DNA of 64,000 bases from the NCBI GenBank assembly GCA_035308165.1, contig DATGHC010000060.1, forward strand, positions 1 through 64,000, given 5' to 3'. A model generated the notes under the pieces. It did not search any database, was not told the DNA's origin, and saw only the letters and a list, made by a program, of their open reading frames with translations. The stretch's first letter is position 1; every line of letters begins with the position of its first letter. The DNA comes from DASTCZ01 sp035308165. Lineage in GTDB: Bacteria; Acidobacteriota; Terriglobia; Acidiferrales; UBA7541. Of this stretch, positions 62,797 to 64,000 are shown one piece after another. Both the position numbers and the translations under genes were made by a program.

Positions 62797-62991
62797 TCCT
62801 GTCCTCCACTGGTCTAGGGAAAGCCACTCTTGTCAGTTACAGTTCTATGAACTGAAGTTTCGCGCGGAGGAAATGCTCTAGTCAAAGGGCACGATATGGA
62901 ATCGATGTGGCGAGCTAAGTATCTGTAAAATATGGCATTGTCGGATTTTGTGGCCCGCCCTAGAATAAGCTGCTAGAGTTTGCAAACCACT

Positions 62992-64000
62992 ATGGCACCC
63001 GGCTTAATCAAGTTCGGACTCTACGAGCTTAATACTGGGAGCCGGAGACTCCACAAACAGGGTAGACGAGTTCGACTCCAGGAGCAGCCTCTCCGGATTT
63101 TGGAAATTCTCCTGGAGCGGCCCGGAGAACTAGTAACCCGCGAGGAACTGACAAGACAGCTCTGGCCAAGTGGTGTCCATGTAGATTTCGATCTCGGACT
63201 GAATGGTGCCATCAAACGGCTTCGACTCGCCCTGGACGATTCGGCCGATAACCCCATTTTTATTGAAACCGTCCCCAGGCAAGGATACCGATTCATCGCA
63301 CCTGTCCAGCAGGCCCCTGTGTCTACCCAGTCTGTCAGTCACGCACATGAAATTGATTCGTCACGCGAGGCCGGCGGGATACAAGCGAAGAGTGCGGCGG
63401 AGGAGATCGCGTCGTCCAGCGACGCGACACCGCGTGTGCAGCTTCGCAAATTGTCGCGCGGGTTGCGGATCCTTGCGGTGATTGTTGTTATCGCCATCCT
63501 CCTTGTGGCGGTAGATCTCATCAGGCCCGTTACGGCCGCCCTTCGCGTTACACGAATCGTAAAGCTCAGTAGTTCTGGCCATGCATGGTCTCCGGGAAAT
63601 CTCTTGTCGGATGGTTCGCGACTGTATTACAGCGAATTCAACTTCGGAGAAGGTTACCAATTCAGACAGATACTCTTAAACGGCAATGAGAATACTGCCG
63701 TCACTGGAATTTCGCCGGACGCCTTGATCGAGAATATCTCTCCGGACGGGACGATGTTCTTGGGTACTTTCCGCGCGGAAATGCGTGAGGGCCAAACTCC
63801 TGGTTTGTGGGTCGAACCCGTAATCGGCGGTCCCGCGCGCCGGATAGCCGATATCGTCGCGGATGATGCTGCATGGTCCTTTGACGGGAATTCATTGGCC
63901 TTCGCCAGAGGCGACCTCCTTCAGATTGCCTCCAAGGACGGGACTGGCGAGCGCACCGTGGCAAAGGCGGCAGGAAACGTTGTCCATCCGCGATGGTCGC
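62992..64000 (+). CDS. CadC-like membrane regulator with TolB-type sensor (partial)
   Basis: The frame is open to the window edge, so the C-terminus is missing (336 codons seen). Residues 1-105 form an OmpR-type winged helix (LRILEILLERPGELVTREEL, LWPSG, ending ETVPRQGYRFIAPV). A Ser/Ala-rich linker leads to one transmembrane helix at about 158-178 (ILAVIVVIAILLVAV). The outer part starts PD40/WD40-like blades (GHAWSPGNLLSDGSRLYYSE, ENISPDGTMFLGTF). This architecture is common in Acidobacteriota and is thought to read envelope signals. It is divergent from the DUF4185-like gene with 195 bp between. Confidence 0.9.
   Translation, partial: MAPGLIKFGLYELNTGSRRLHKQGRRVRLQEQPLRILEILLERPGELVTREELTRQLWPSGVHVDFDLGLNGAIKRLRLALDDSADNPIFIETVPRQGYRFIAPVQQAPVSTQSVSHAHEIDSSREAGGIQAKSAAEEIASSSDATPRVQLRKLSRGLRILAVIVVIAILLVAVDLIRPVTAALRVTRIVKLSSSGHAWSPGNLLSDGSRLYYSEFNFGEGYQFRQILLNGNENTAVTGISPDALIENISPDGTMFLGTFRAEMREGQTPGLWVEPVIGGPARRIADIVADDAAWSFDGNSLAFARGDLLQIASKDGTGERTVAKAAGNVVHPRWS

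Overview
The window looks like a chromosomal segment of an Acidobacteriota bacterium (a Terriglobia/Acidobacteriales-like soil lineage). This is inferred from gene families, not from a search: a TIGR03435-type secreted protein, an 810-aa ADOP-type duplicated permease, a CadC-like winged-helix regulator followed by a TolB-like region, a giant choice-of-anchor-D surface protein, and several secreted prolyl-oligopeptidase and carboxypeptidase-type peptidases. Genes are dense, lie on both strands and use many GTG/TTG starts. Nothing shows a prophage, IS element, plasmid or CRISPR array.

Layout. 0-2.3 kb: tRNA-Arg(ACG), then a small NTF2-like secreted protein and a TIGR03435 protein; the latter is bracketed by two 33-bp direct repeats that resemble a tRNA 3' end. 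2.4-8.3 kb: threonine dehydratase, TPR-thioredoxin, M23 peptidase and S9 peptidase. 8.4-11.9 kb: a minus-strand cluster of a GspE/PilB-type ATPase with three PilZ proteins, which suggests c-di-GMP control. 12.2-16 kb: a DUF2252 protein, then a minus-strand unit of a secreted aspartoacylase-like zinc enzyme and two translationally coupled paralogous secreted proteins. 16.1-18.8 kb: a membrane-anchored protein with an ABC ATPase and permease. 19-23.2 kb: a complete overlapping bioB-bioF-bioD-bioA operon, which takes pimeloyl-thioester to biotin. 23.3-30.3 kb: VTT membrane protein, YdjM-like hydrolase, lipid kinase, ligA, and a nadC-nadA pair for quinolinate and nicotinate mononucleotide synthesis. 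30.6-40.9 kb: receiver-PP2C phosphatase, FAD oxidoreductase, ADOP permease, S10 carboxypeptidase and an ATP-grasp enzyme; a parS-like palindrome lies at 34422-34437. 40.9-42.8 kb: tRNA-His(GTG) and a comA-comB pair for sulfolactate synthesis. 43-47.2 kb: a MerR-TPR regulator divergent from a NarL-type kinase/regulator pair, then a PilZ protein with a strong terminator. 47.3-52 kb: MacB/LolCDE-like exporter pair, CPBP protease and a RecQ helicase. 52-64 kb: the 2929-residue surface protein with 14 tandem repeats, a DUF4185-like secreted protein and the start of a CadC-like regulator cut by the window edge.

The plus strand is G-rich on the left, even inside minus-strand genes, and neutral to C-rich on the right, so a replication-related skew change may fall near 23-30 kb. 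The least explained parts are the aspartoacylase/paralog cassette, the PilZ-GspE cluster, the MerR-TPR/two-component locus, the tRNA-like repeats and the C-terminal architecture of the giant protein.
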